The notes under the pieces: model-generated | What the model saw: only the letters and a program-made list of their open reading frames with translations | Databases searched by the model: none | What the model was told of the DNA's origin: nothing | Shown: positions 50,457 through 58,548 of the stretch, piece by piece | Numbering within the stretch: the stretch's first letter is position 1 | Layout of the letters: every line of letters begins with the position of its first letter | From: an uncultured Prochlorococcus sp. | Lineage (GTDB): Bacteria > Cyanobacteriota > Cyanobacteriia > PCC-6307 > Cyanobiaceae | Assembly (NCBI GenBank): GCA_902612005.1 | Contig: CACMCA010000001.1 | Coordinates: 62,001 to 126,000 of the forward strand | DNA length: 64,000 nt | Direction of reading: 5' to 3' | Made by a program: the position numbers and the translations under genes

Positions 50457-51307
50457 TTGCTTTTAGGAATTTTCCCCGCTAGTTTTTGCTTGGCTATTTG
50501 CCAAAGGCGTTGAAAATCTTTGGGAGTTTGTTTTTTAATATTATCTCCTGCATGCTCTTCGACGATTGAAAATCTGTCTAAAAATTTTATATTACTTTTT
50601 TGAAGAGCTGATTCAGGATTGATCCTTAAAAAGTTTGAGAGATTAAGAAGAGTAAAGTAAACATCTCCAAATTCATTTTTTATCTCTGAATCATCTTTAC
50701 TTTTAATTGCTTCCTTTAATTCATTAATCTCTTCTTCTAACTTTTTAAAAATCTCATCAGTACCTTCCCACTTGAAACCATATTTTTTAACAACATTTGT
50801 GATTTTATCTGTTCCAACCGTTGGCGGTAAATTTTTAATTTTCAAATTTAAATTTCTACTAATTGAAGATTTCATATGAGACGCTTCTTTTTCTAAATTT
50901 TTTATATTTTCCCAAATCTGTTGTGATTTTTTTAATGATACTTTTTCTTTTTTGTTAAAAATATATGGATGTCTATTAATAATTTTCTTGTTTAGATTTT
51001 TTATAACATCATTTAGTGCAAATTTTTTTTCTTCATAACCGATTTCAGCATGAAGCATTACTTGTAATAAAAGATCTCCTAACTCCTCACATATGTTATC
51101 TGCATTTTTTTCATAGATCGCATCTATAAATTCATTACTTTCTTCATACAAAAATGGGATCAATGACACATGAGACTGTATTTTCTGCCATGGGCAGCCC
51201 CAAGTTTTATCTTTTAATGCTTTGATATTAGATATTAAGATTTTAAAACTATTTATAGTCTCTAAATCGGAATTGTTTTTCAATTTATATCTATTGTTTG
51301 AGGACAT
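50453..51307 (-). CDS. mazG: Nucleoside triphosphate pyrophosphohydrolase
   Basis: MazG hydrolyses (d)NTPs to monophosphates and pyrophosphate, housecleaning abnormal nucleotides. The 284-residue protein has two MazG domains. The first has the metal-binding pattern EESNEFIDAI then CEELGDLLLQVMLHAEIG. The second has KLEEEINELKEAI then NEFGDVYFTLLNLSNFL. The segment GCPWQKIQSHVSLIPFLYEE is also typical. This chromosomal double-domain form differs from the short MazG carried by cyanophages. It heads the leftward run of ten genes and is divergent from the tRNA-Val gene across 98 bp. Confidence 0.95.
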   Translation of the reverse strand: MSSNNRYKLKNNSDLETINSFKILISNIKALKDKTWGCPWQKIQSHVSLIPFLYEESNEFIDAIYEKNADNICEELGDLLLQVMLHAEIGYEEKKFALNDVIKNLNKKIINRHPYIFNKKEKVSLKKSQQIWENIKNLEKEASHMKSSISRNLNLKIKNLPPTVGTDKITNVVKKYGFKWEGTDEIFKKLEEEINELKEAIKSKDDSEIKNEFGDVYFTLLNLSNFLRINPESALQKSNIKFLDRFSIVEEHAGDNIKKQTPKDFQRLWQIAKQKLAGKIPKSK

Positions 51308-51405
51308 AGGATATATTTTATTAATTTAATTTTGCCTCAATCATGAAATATTTAAATACTAAGTATAAATTTTTCAACTTCATCTATTAGAATGATTTAT
51401 CATAA

Positions 51406-51477
<72 letters not shown>

Positions 51478-51492
51478 TTTATTATTTTTCTA

Positions 51493-51834
51493 ATGACTGA
51501 GATCGTCAATCTTTCAATCAGTCAAAGCGCTGCTTCAGAATTATCTAGGCAAGCTTCTTTTGGAGGTTCTCCAGGAGAAATGTCGATTGATTTGTTAGAG
51601 GATAAAAATTGTTCCGAAGGATGGATGCATATTAAACTAAGGCCAGGTAAATGTAATGGATCCCCTATTTCAAGAACTGAAGGAGTAACTTTATACGCAG
51701 ATGTAAAAAAGTTTAATTTACTGAAAGATTTAAAATTAGATTATTACGGTGATTTGAGCGGTGGTGGATTTCTTATTTCAACACCAAAAAATGCAAAACG
51801 TTGTTCCTGTGGTTCTGGCTTCAAACTTTTGTAG
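51493..51834 (+). CDS. HesB/IscA-like iron-sulfur cluster protein
   Basis: The 113-residue protein resembles A-type iron-sulfur carriers. A helix (ISQSAASELSRQA) is followed by beta strands (WMHIKLRPGKCNGSP), then by the C-terminal cysteine pair in RCSCGSGF, which parallels the CGCG motif of IscA. The first cysteine is in GKCNG, so all three ligand positions can be filled. The C-terminal tail is short. I start it at ATG 51493, because the longer frame runs back through the tRNA. The frame ends 95 bp before valS. Scaffold or carrier function is inferred from family only. Confidence 0.82.
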   Translation: MTEIVNLSISQSAASELSRQASFGGSPGEMSIDLLEDKNCSEGWMHIKLRPGKCNGSPISRTEGVTLYADVKKFNLLKDLKLDYYGDLSGGGFLISTPKNAKRCSCGSGFKLL

Positions 51835-51920
51835 AATGGATATGTCTTTTTTGCAAACTAATATTATTTTCATTAATTGGCTGCTCTCAAGATAAAATAA
51901 AAAAAAATTTATTGAAATAA
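51801..51920 (+). CDS. Possible mini-lipoprotein frame with a lipobox
   Basis: Overlapping the end of the HesB-like gene in another frame is an open frame of 39 residues from TTG at 51801. It encodes a hydrophobic stretch ending LILFSLIGC, then SQDKIKKNLLK. LIGC followed by Ser fits a lipobox, so a lipid-anchored peptide of about 12 residues would result. It ends 9 bp before the valS start. There is no ATG and no clear Shine-Dalgarno, so it may be a remnant of a longer lipoprotein gene or chance. Confidence 0.25.
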   Translation: MFLWFWLQTFVEWICLFCKLILFSLIGCSQDKIKKNLLK

Positions 51921-51929
51921 AATTTGCAC

Positions 51930-54686
51930 ATGACAGAGATGAATGATCAATTATCTTTAGAGAATTATTCACCTTTTGAAGTAGAGAAAAAGTGGCAAGA
52001 AAAATGGGAAAGTCTAAAGGCGTTTAGTCCAAACCCTGAGGATGATGGGGAGCCTTTTTGTGTAGTTATTCCGCCACCAAATGTAACTGGATCTTTGCAT
52101 ATGGGGCATGCATTTAACACGGCTTTAATAGATGTTGTAGTGCGTTTTCAAAGACTTTTAGGTAAGAATGTTTTGTGTTTACCAGGAACTGATCATGCTT
52201 CAATAGCTGTTCAAACTATTCTCGAAAAACAATTAAAAAGTGAAGGCAAAACAAGCGAGAATATTGGAAGAGATGAATTTCTTAAAAGAGCATGGAACTG
52301 GAAAGAACAAAGTGGTGGAAGAATAGTTGCTCAATTAAAAAGGATAGGATATTCAGTTGACTGGACTAGAGAAAGATTTACTCTTGATCAAAAATTAAAT
52401 GAAGCAGTTATTGAGGCTTTTAATATTCTTTATAAAAAGAATTTAATTTATAGAGGCGAATATTTGGTTAATTGGTGCCCTGAATCTCAATCTGCTGTAA
52501 GTGATCTTGAAGTTGAAATGCAAGAAGTAAATGGTCATTTATGGCATTTTAAATACCCTTTAATTTCTGAAAGTGGTGAACAGTTAGATAAGTACTTAGA
52601 AGTTGCAACAACAAGACCAGAAACTCTTTTGGGTGATACTGCTGTAGCAGTTAATCCTGATGATGATAGATATAAAGAATTTATTGGTGTCAAAGTAAAA
52701 GTCCCTTTCGTTGATAGAGAAATACCTATTATCGCTGATTCACATGTTGATCAAGATTTTGGTACTGGTTGTGTGAAGGTTACTCCAGCCCATGATCCAA
52801 ATGATTTTGCAATAGGAAAAAGGCATAATTTAAAACAGATTAACGTAATGAACAAAGATGGAACTTTAAATATTAATGCAGGTATTTTTCAAAATTTAGA
52901 TAGATATGAGGCTAGAAAGAAAATTATTAAAGAATTGGATAACTTAGGCCTTTTGACAAAGATAGAGGATTATAAACATACTGTTCCTTTTTCTGATAGA
53001 GGTAAGGTTCCAATTGAACCTTTATTATCAACACAATGGTTTTTGAAAATGGATGATATATCACAAGGATGTCTTAATGAAATTGATTCTCAAAAACCAT
53101 CGTTTATTCCTCAACGCTGGGAGAAAGTTTATAAGGATTGGTTAGAGAATATTAATGATTGGTGTATCAGTCGGCAATTGTGGTGGGGGCACCAAATACC
53201 AGCATGGTATGTTTTAGATGACTCTCAAGACTCTATAGAACAAAATACTCCATATATCGTTGCAAGAAATGAAGAAGATGCCTTAATTGAAGCTAATAAA
53301 AAATTTGGATCAAATATTAAATTGGTTCGTGATAAAGATGTTTTGGATACATGGTTTTCAAGTGGTTTATGGCCTTTCTCAACCCTTGGTTGGCCAAATA
53401 CAAATGATCCGGATTATAAAAAATGGTATCCAAATAATGTTCTTGTTACTGGTTTCGATATTATTTTCTTCTGGGTGGCCAGAATGACAATGATGGGGAA
53501 TACTTTTACGAATAATATTCCTTTTAAGGATGTTTATATTCATGGTCTTGTTCGAGATGAAAACAATAAAAAAATGAGTAAAAGTTCAGGTAATGGTATT
53601 GATCCAATACTATTAATTGATAAATATGGTTCTGATGCTCTACGATTTGCTTTAATTCGAGAAGTTGCAGGCGCTGGACAAGATATCCGGCTTGATTTTG
53701 ATAGGAAAAAAGATACATCTTCAACTGTTGAAGCTTCAAGAAATTTTGCGAATAAATTATGGAATGCAACTAAATTTGTGTTAATAAATAAAACTTCTAA
53801 CAATAATTATTCGCTTAATGAGAGTGATAAAACTTCTTTAGAGTTATGTGATAAGTGGATTTTATCGAAATTGAATCAGGTAAATATAAAAGTCGCTGCT
53901 TTGTTGAAAGAATATAAATTGGGAGAATCTGCGAAACTTCTATATGAATTTGCATGGAATGATTTTTGTGACTGGTATGTAGAATTTGCTAAACAACGGT
54001 TTAATAATAAAGAGACTAAAAATAGACAAATATCTGAAAAAGTTTTAATAAAAGTGCTCAATGATATTTTGTTAATGATTCATCCTTTTATGCCGCACAT
54101 TACTGAGGAACTTTGGCATGTACTGCAACTAAAACCTGATAATGCATTATTATCTCTTCAAAAATGGCCAATATATGAAAATAAATTTGTTGATAATAAG
54201 CTTGATAATTCTTTTCAGCAACTCTTTGAAATTATTAGGCTGATTAGAAATTTGAGAGCTGAATTAGGTCTTAAGCCATCAGAAAAAGTTCCTGTTTATT
54301 TAATTTCAGATAATGATGAATTGATTGATTTTTTAAAAACTTTAGTTGACGATATTCAAACCTTAACTAAATCTTCTGAAGTATTTATTTTTAAACCCAA
54401 TGCTGTTGATAAAAAAGATTTTGCTAAATCTTTTTCTGGGATAATAAGTGATTTAGAGATTTACTTACCTTTTCAGGATTTTGTAAATATAGATGCATTA
54501 AAGGAAAGGTTAAATAAGGATTTAAAAAAGGTGACTAGTGAGTTAGATAATTTAAATAAGAGATTATCAAATAAAAATTTCGTTGATAAGGCTCCAAAAG
54601 ATATTGTTGATGAATGTAGATTTAAATTAAATGAGGGCTCGGTGCAAATGGAGAGAATTACTAAAAAACTCGAACTTTTGAATTAA
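51930..54686 (+). CDS. valS: Valyl-tRNA synthetase
   Basis: ValRS charges tRNA-Val and edits mischarged threonine. The 918-residue class I enzyme has the HIGH-type motif PPNVTGSLHMGHAFN near residue 45 and the KMSKS motif KKMSKSSGNGIDP near residue 545. The CP1 editing insertion holds TTRPETLLGDTAVAVNP. The tungsten-like WCISRQLWWGHQIPAWY and DVLDTWFSSGLWPFSTLGWP are family-typical. The C-terminal coiled-coil arm (LNKDLKKVTSELDNLNKRLS) is present. I chose ATG 51930 over a TTG two codons upstream. It lies close to the gene for its own substrate, tRNA-Val. Confidence 0.97.
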   Translation: MTEMNDQLSLENYSPFEVEKKWQEKWESLKAFSPNPEDDGEPFCVVIPPPNVTGSLHMGHAFNTALIDVVVRFQRLLGKNVLCLPGTDHASIAVQTILEKQLKSEGKTSENIGRDEFLKRAWNWKEQSGGRIVAQLKRIGYSVDWTRERFTLDQKLNEAVIEAFNILYKKNLIYRGEYLVNWCPESQSAVSDLEVEMQEVNGHLWHFKYPLISESGEQLDKYLEVATTRPETLLGDTAVAVNPDDDRYKEFIGVKVKVPFVDREIPIIADSHVDQDFGTGCVKVTPAHDPNDFAIGKRHNLKQINVMNKDGTLNINAGIFQNLDRYEARKKIIKELDNLGLLTKIEDYKHTVPFSDRGKVPIEPLLSTQWFLKMDDISQGCLNEIDSQKPSFIPQRWEKVYKDWLENINDWCISRQLWWGHQIPAWYVLDDSQDSIEQNTPYIVARNEEDALIEANKKFGSNIKLVRDKDVLDTWFSSGLWPFSTLGWPNTNDPDYKKWYPNNVLVTGFDIIFFWVARMTMMGNTFTNNIPFKDVYIHGLVRDENNKKMSKSSGNGIDPILLIDKYGSDALRFALIREVAGAGQDIRLDFDRKKDTSSTVEASRNFANKLWNATKFVLINKTSNNNYSLNESDKTSLELCDKWILSKLNQVNIKVAALLKEYKLGESAKLLYEFAWNDFCDWYVEFAKQRFNNKETKNRQISEKVLIKVLNDILLMIHPFMPHITEELWHVLQLKPDNALLSLQKWPIYENKFVDNKLDNSFQQLFEIIRLIRNLRAELGLKPSEKVPVYLISDNDELIDFLKTLVDDIQTLTKSSEVFIFKPNAVDKKDFAKSFSGIISDLEIYLPFQDFVNIDALKERLNKDLKKVTSELDNLNKRLSNKNFVDKAPKDIVDECRFKLNEGSVQMERITKKLELLN

Positions 54687-54688
54687 GA

Positions 54689-55285
54689 ATGAATATATTT
54701 CTTGAAAATATTTATAATTTATCTTTTTTTTTTAATACTGGAATTGGGATATTTTCGTTTGTTTTCATTTATATTTTAATTGTTTTATTAATACTTCCAG
54801 CTTCTTGGTTATCTTTATTATCAGGTTTTTTATATGGCTCATATTTGGGATCAATCATCGTTTTTTTCTCCGCTTCCATAGGAGCATCAGTTGCTTTTTT
54901 TGTATCAAAAAGTTTTTTTGCAAAAAAGCTAAAAAATCTTTTTAGCCGTTATCCAAAATTAAGTGTAATGGAAAAAGTAGTAGAAAAAGGCGGGCTTAAA
55001 TTAATTTTTTTAGCGAGATTATCGCCGATATTTCCGTTCAGTATTCTTAATTATTTTTATGGTTTGAATAATGTTAAATTTCGAGATTTTGCTCTTGGTC
55101 TTCTTGGAATAATTCCAGGAACTTTTCTTTATTGCTCAATAGGTAGTTTGGCAAAAAATATTCAGGATCTAAAAAATGTCCAATCACCAAATAATTTATA
55201 TATGACTATCGTAGGAATCATTTCAACTTTTCTAGTTGTATATTTCTCGGCTAAATACTCAAGGGAATATTTTGAAAACTCCTAA
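54689..55285 (+). CDS. VTT-domain (TVP38/TMEM64-like, DedA superfamily) membrane protein
   Basis: The 198-residue protein has four to five hydrophobic segments. The conserved VTT core shows as LPASWLSLLSGFLYGSYLG, then a re-entrant-like GASVAFFVSK. The FLARLSPIFPFSILNYFYGL motif carries the arginine and proline typical of the family. The last helix is near the C-terminus. Related proteins act as phospholipid scramblases or transporters, but no substrate is fixed for this branch. It starts 2 bp after the valS stop, so it is probably read with it. Confidence 0.85.
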   Translation: MNIFLENIYNLSFFFNTGIGIFSFVFIYILIVLLILPASWLSLLSGFLYGSYLGSIIVFFSASIGASVAFFVSKSFFAKKLKNLFSRYPKLSVMEKVVEKGGLKLIFLARLSPIFPFSILNYFYGLNNVKFRDFALGLLGIIPGTFLYCSIGSLAKNIQDLKNVQSPNNLYMTIVGIISTFLVVYFSAKYSREYFENS

Positions 55286-55289
55286 GAAT

Positions 55290-55442
55290 TTACTCTTTAA
55301 TATTCCAATCTCTAATAGATGCAATTAAGATAAACCACAAAAGCCTAAATTTACCTAGTAAAGTTTTGTTGGCTTCTAATTCGATGTATTTTGACTGTCC
55401 ACAAGGTGTTTTTATGAATTTGAAAACTGTTTTTTTCGTCAT
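55290..55442 (-). CDS. Possible 50-residue small protein
   Basis: In the 269-bp gap between the VTT gene and the ATP-dependent ligase there is a frame from ATG at 55442 to TAA at 55290. The product starts MTKKTVFKFIKTPCGQSKYI and ends in a hydrophobic-aromatic FRLLWFILIASIRDW, then NIKE. The basic N-terminus and one weak membrane-like helix make it look less random than most short frames, and it is closely convergent with the VTT gene. I recognise no family. The 112 bp upstream to the ligase stop has no evident feature. Confidence 0.45.
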   Translation of the reverse strand: MTKKTVFKFIKTPCGQSKYIELEANKTLLGKFRLLWFILIASIRDWNIKE

Positions 55443-55554
55443 AAGTATCTCAAAAAGTCCTGATAATTATTCTTACATTTTATAGCCAAGATTTTTTTTT
55501 TACTTAAAAACCAGATTTTTCATTCACTACTTTGTTGAATATTATTTTCAAAAT

Positions 55555-56868
55555 TTAAACTTTTTCTCCAGCTTTAAATCCTCTAAAGCATTTGAATCTA
55601 GGAAACCTAAGACTAAAAGCCACCGCATCCTTGGATTTAGTTTTAGCATCAGCTCTGATTTCTACAAGTTGACCAATAAGTTGATTCCGTTTTGACCAAT
55701 ATTCATCACGTTGGATATCACTAAATCCGCTTCCACAACTAAGACTGTATTTATGCCCATCATCTTCCCCTTCTACTAGGACAGCGCCTAGTCTACCTTT
55801 ATTACGACCTGTGCCTTCTTCAACCGATACAACCTTTAAAGTGACTTCAATGAAAGGTTTTGCTTTTAACCAACTGTGGGTTCTTTTACATTCATAAATA
55901 GCATCAGGATCTTTAATCATTACTCCTTCATATCCACCTTCCACGGCAGATTTATTCAGCTCTATAAATCTTTTCTGTCCCTCAATGGTGTCGAGATCTA
56001 CATTTTCCCATTCTAGTGTTTTTATATGTCTTAGAAGCATTGAATGTTTTGCTACCCACTCTTTTACTAGTAAACTTCTTGCTGTTTGAATAGTGCTCCA
56101 TCTCCCTTTTTGGAAGTTTTCAAGGGGACACAAGTCAAATAGGTGGAGAACTGCGTCTTTTGTTTGTTTGCCATCTTTTCTATGTACCTGTTTCATTAAA
56201 TCTTGAAAGTTTGCGCTCATTACTTCACCATCGAGTACTAAGTCATAAGGTACTGGGTCTTCTTTTAAGACGTTTTCTATTTCTGAAATAATATGACCAA
56301 AATTATGGAATTGTTTCCCATTACGAGAAAACATTTCTACTTTATTTTGTCTAATAATAGTTAAGACGCGTACACCATCTAATTTGATTTCAATTTGCTT
56401 TTTTCCTATCATTTTTTTTTCATGATTTGCACTGTCATGAGCCAAAGGACAAGAAAAAATAGGAATAGCATATTTGGGAAATTTCTTTGCTATCTTGTTG
56501 ATTGTTTTTTCAGAAACACCACATCTCAGATCTTTAATTAAAACTCTTCTATAAAATCCATTCCACTCTTCTTTTGTGGCAGATTCCATAGCTGTAAGAA
56601 TTGCATCGCGAGCAGCGTGACCAGTAAGTTCTCTTTGAATAAGCTTATTGGCTAATTTTCTAAAATCTTCCCATAAAAAATTTTGACTTTTGTAATTCTC
56701 TTTCTCAGGAACAATTTTTACACCAAAAGTTACTAATGGATCAAGTGCCATACGGATTCCTTCAAAAAAATCATCTAGACCTTGTTCCATTGCTTCTGAG
56801 ATGATTTTTTCTTTATCTAATCTACTTGGGTGTAATTCTAATTGATGTATTATCTCTTCTTTAAACAA
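55555..56868 (-). CDS. ATP-dependent DNA ligase
   Basis: The enzyme seals nicks via an enzyme-AMP intermediate. The adenylation lysine is residue 162 in EIKLDGVRV (the KxDG motif). Other nucleotidyltransferase motifs follow: FSRNGKQFHNFG, then VLDGEVMSANFQDL, then EGVMIKDPDAIYE, and SWLKAKPFIE as motif V. A C-terminal OB-fold ends near CFRGFKAG. The N-terminal 150 residues are helical (RELTGHAARDAILTAM, RVLIKDLRCGVSEKTI), a layout like T4-type phage ligases. Bacteria replicate with NAD-dependent LigA, so this is an extra ligase. Its 3' 300 bp has 119 G+C, about 40%, against about 27% in a valS sample, hinting at transfer. Confidence 0.94.
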   Translation of the reverse strand: MFKEEIIHQLELHPSRLDKEKIISEAMEQGLDDFFEGIRMALDPLVTFGVKIVPEKENYKSQNFLWEDFRKLANKLIQRELTGHAARDAILTAMESATKEEWNGFYRRVLIKDLRCGVSEKTINKIAKKFPKYAIPIFSCPLAHDSANHEKKMIGKKQIEIKLDGVRVLTIIRQNKVEMFSRNGKQFHNFGHIISEIENVLKEDPVPYDLVLDGEVMSANFQDLMKQVHRKDGKQTKDAVLHLFDLCPLENFQKGRWSTIQTARSLLVKEWVAKHSMLLRHIKTLEWENVDLDTIEGQKRFIELNKSAVEGGYEGVMIKDPDAIYECKRTHSWLKAKPFIEVTLKVVSVEEGTGRNKGRLGAVLVEGEDDGHKYSLSCGSGFSDIQRDEYWSKRNQLIGQLVEIRADAKTKSKDAVAFSLRFPRFKCFRGFKAGEKV

Positions 56869-56892
56869 TTCTTTTTACCTCACAAGAAATTA

Positions 56893-57312
56893 TTAATTCA
56901 CTTTTGCTATTCTGTCTATTTTCCAATCATTGTCAGTTTTTGCGAAAGTAAAATCTAATGGGAGCTCATCTTGTTTATCTTCTGATTTTAAATTCAAAGT
57001 TATTATGATTTGATCTTCCTGTACTCTAGGTCTTCCTGATTTTAAATTTCTGTATTTATTGAGGTTTAAACTAGCTAAAAATTTAAGAAAGTCTTGGCGC
57101 TTCACATGAGTTTTATAAGTTTTTGTAGTCAAACCATACGCTGCATCAATTCTGCCAGCAGCTATTTGATCAAAAAACTTTCTTACTAATGGATTAATTC
57201 CTCTGGCGCTAATAACTAATTTGACTGCATTAAAAGTCCAAAAAGAAACTAGTACAGCTCCGCCCACTAATAATGCTTTAATTCCGATATCTTTAACTAG
57301 TGTTGCGTCCAT
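56893..57312 (-). CDS. Membrane-anchored protein of unknown function
   Basis: The 139-residue protein starts with a single hydrophobic segment (KALLVGGAVLVSFWTFNAVKL, residues 12-32) that should anchor it in the membrane with a soluble C-terminal domain. That domain (NPLVRKFFDQIAAGRIDAAY, then TKTYKTHVKRQDFLKFL, ending LDFTFAKTDNDWKIDRI) has the helix-then-sheet pattern of NTF2-like or DUF4864-like folds. The function cannot be assigned. It precedes the ligase gene by 24 bp on the same strand and is divergent from the SprT-like gene. Confidence 0.72.
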   Translation of the reverse strand: MDATLVKDIGIKALLVGGAVLVSFWTFNAVKLVISARGINPLVRKFFDQIAAGRIDAAYGLTTKTYKTHVKRQDFLKFLASLNLNKYRNLKSGRPRVQEDQIIITLNLKSEDKQDELPLDFTFAKTDNDWKIDRIAKVN

Positions 57313-57397
57313 GTTGATTTGACTTTTTTATTACTTTAAGAAAATAAATCGTTTTTGATGGCTTTTTTTGCCAAAATAATACTAATTTTAATCCATA

Positions 57398-57925
57398 ATG
57401 CCTGTAATTCCTCTTTTACCTTTATTTCATAAATTTAATAGCCAATATTTTGAAAATTCTCTAGCGGTTGATAATCAACCTTTAGTAAAAGTTAGATGGA
57501 GTGATAATAGATTAAAAACTACTGCTGGTTTTTATAAAAGAAAACGAATTAATGGTCTTATAGATTCTGAAATTATCTTATCAAAACCTATTTTGAGTAA
57601 ATTATCTACTTGTGAAATAAACAGTACTTTATGTCATGAAATGATTCATGCATGGGTAGATAGGATATTAAAAAAAAATGAGATACATGGTCCAAATTTC
57701 TTAGAAAAGATGAATGAAATTAATGAGAAAGAGAAGAATTTCCAAATTTCTGTGAGGCACTCATTTCCTATTGAAAGAAGAGAATTAAAATACATAGGAA
57801 CTTGCCAAAATTGTGGTGAGAAATTTTTCTACAGGAAAAGGATAAAGAATATTGCCTGTAAAAAATGTTGTGTAAATTTTTTCAATGGATCATGGAATAA
57901 AAAGTGTTTAATTTTGTTTGATTAA
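57398..57925 (+). CDS. SprT-like zinc metalloprotease
   Basis: The 175-residue protein has the zincin motif CHEMIHAWVDR with H80, E81 and H84. The third histidine is a little downstream in GPNFLEKM-like sequence, probably the residue in EIHGPNF. The front has FHKFNSQYFENSL, as in SprT proteins. The C-terminal zinc ribbon has CQNCGEKFF and CKKCC. The eukaryotic relatives cut DNA-protein crosslinks during replication; bacterial members are poorly known. Position near the ligase and recN-type repair genes is suggestive only. It begins 85 bp after a divergent membrane-protein gene. Confidence 0.86.
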   Translation: MPVIPLLPLFHKFNSQYFENSLAVDNQPLVKVRWSDNRLKTTAGFYKRKRINGLIDSEIILSKPILSKLSTCEINSTLCHEMIHAWVDRILKKNEIHGPNFLEKMNEINEKEKNFQISVRHSFPIERRELKYIGTCQNCGEKFFYRKRIKNIACKKCCVNFFNGSWNKKCLILFD

Positions 57926-57981
57926 AAATATAAGATGTGTTTTTGTTAATGTAATTTATATTTTAAAAAGCATAATAATTT

Positions 57982-58548
57982 ATGGATTCAAGGAGAATTA
58001 GAAATCTTAGAAATAGTTTTGATAAAAATATGGTTGATAAACAGGTTGATAAAATTTTCGAAACTGGTAGACAATTTGTTGATGGAGTATCTGGTGTTAA
58101 GCCAGGAAAAAGAAGGAACTCAGATTTTCAAGGAATTACAAGTAAGAGTGTTAAAAAAGTAGGAAGATGGGTATCTGAAAAAGTGGATTTATTTTTTGAT
58201 GAAGATAATGATGATTGGAATGATGAGAATTTTTACGATGATAACAGCGATATTAAGACATTTAGTAGAGAACCAAATTCTTATGAACCTAATAAACCCC
58301 ATTCAAAAAGACCTTTAGAAGCAATATCTTTAAGGCAATCAAAAAATTTAAAGTCAACTGAGCAAAAAAAATTACCTTATGGGAAAGATAGTAAAGATGA
58401 AGATTGGCCAGATGAAATGGATTTCAAAGTTGAAAGATGGCAAAGAGCTTCAGAAAAAGAGAATAATACATCAAGAGATCAATCAAATCAACAAGGTAAA
58501 TCACAATCAAGAAATCTTCCCAGATCAAGAAGAAGAAGAAGAGTATAG
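57982..58548 (+). CDS. Charged low-complexity protein of unknown function
   Basis: The 188-residue protein begins MDSRRIRNLRNSFDKNMVDK and has a helical part up to GRQFVDGVSGVKPGKRRNSD. An acidic stretch follows (DEDNDDWNDENFYDDNSD, residues 72-89), then a Ser/Lys/Gln-rich tail ending RSRRRRRV. The basic C-terminus might bind nucleic acid or membranes. No known domain is recognised. It follows the SprT-like gene by 56 bp on the same strand. The last 24 bp overlap the convergent chorismate-lyase-like gene. It reads as a real gene because of its ATG, spacing and ordered N-terminal part. Confidence 0.68.
   Translation: MDSRRIRNLRNSFDKNMVDKQVDKIFETGRQFVDGVSGVKPGKRRNSDFQGITSKSVKKVGRWVSEKVDLFFDEDNDDWNDENFYDDNSDIKTFSREPNSYEPNKPHSKRPLEAISLRQSKNLKSTEQKKLPYGKDSKDEDWPDEMDFKVERWQRASEKENNTSRDQSNQQGKSQSRNLPRSRRRRRV

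Noticed and set aside
55290..57312. Prophage or island around the ATP ligase
   Set aside because: No integrase, tRNA-linked repeat or structural phage gene is visible, and flanking genes are ordinary host genes.
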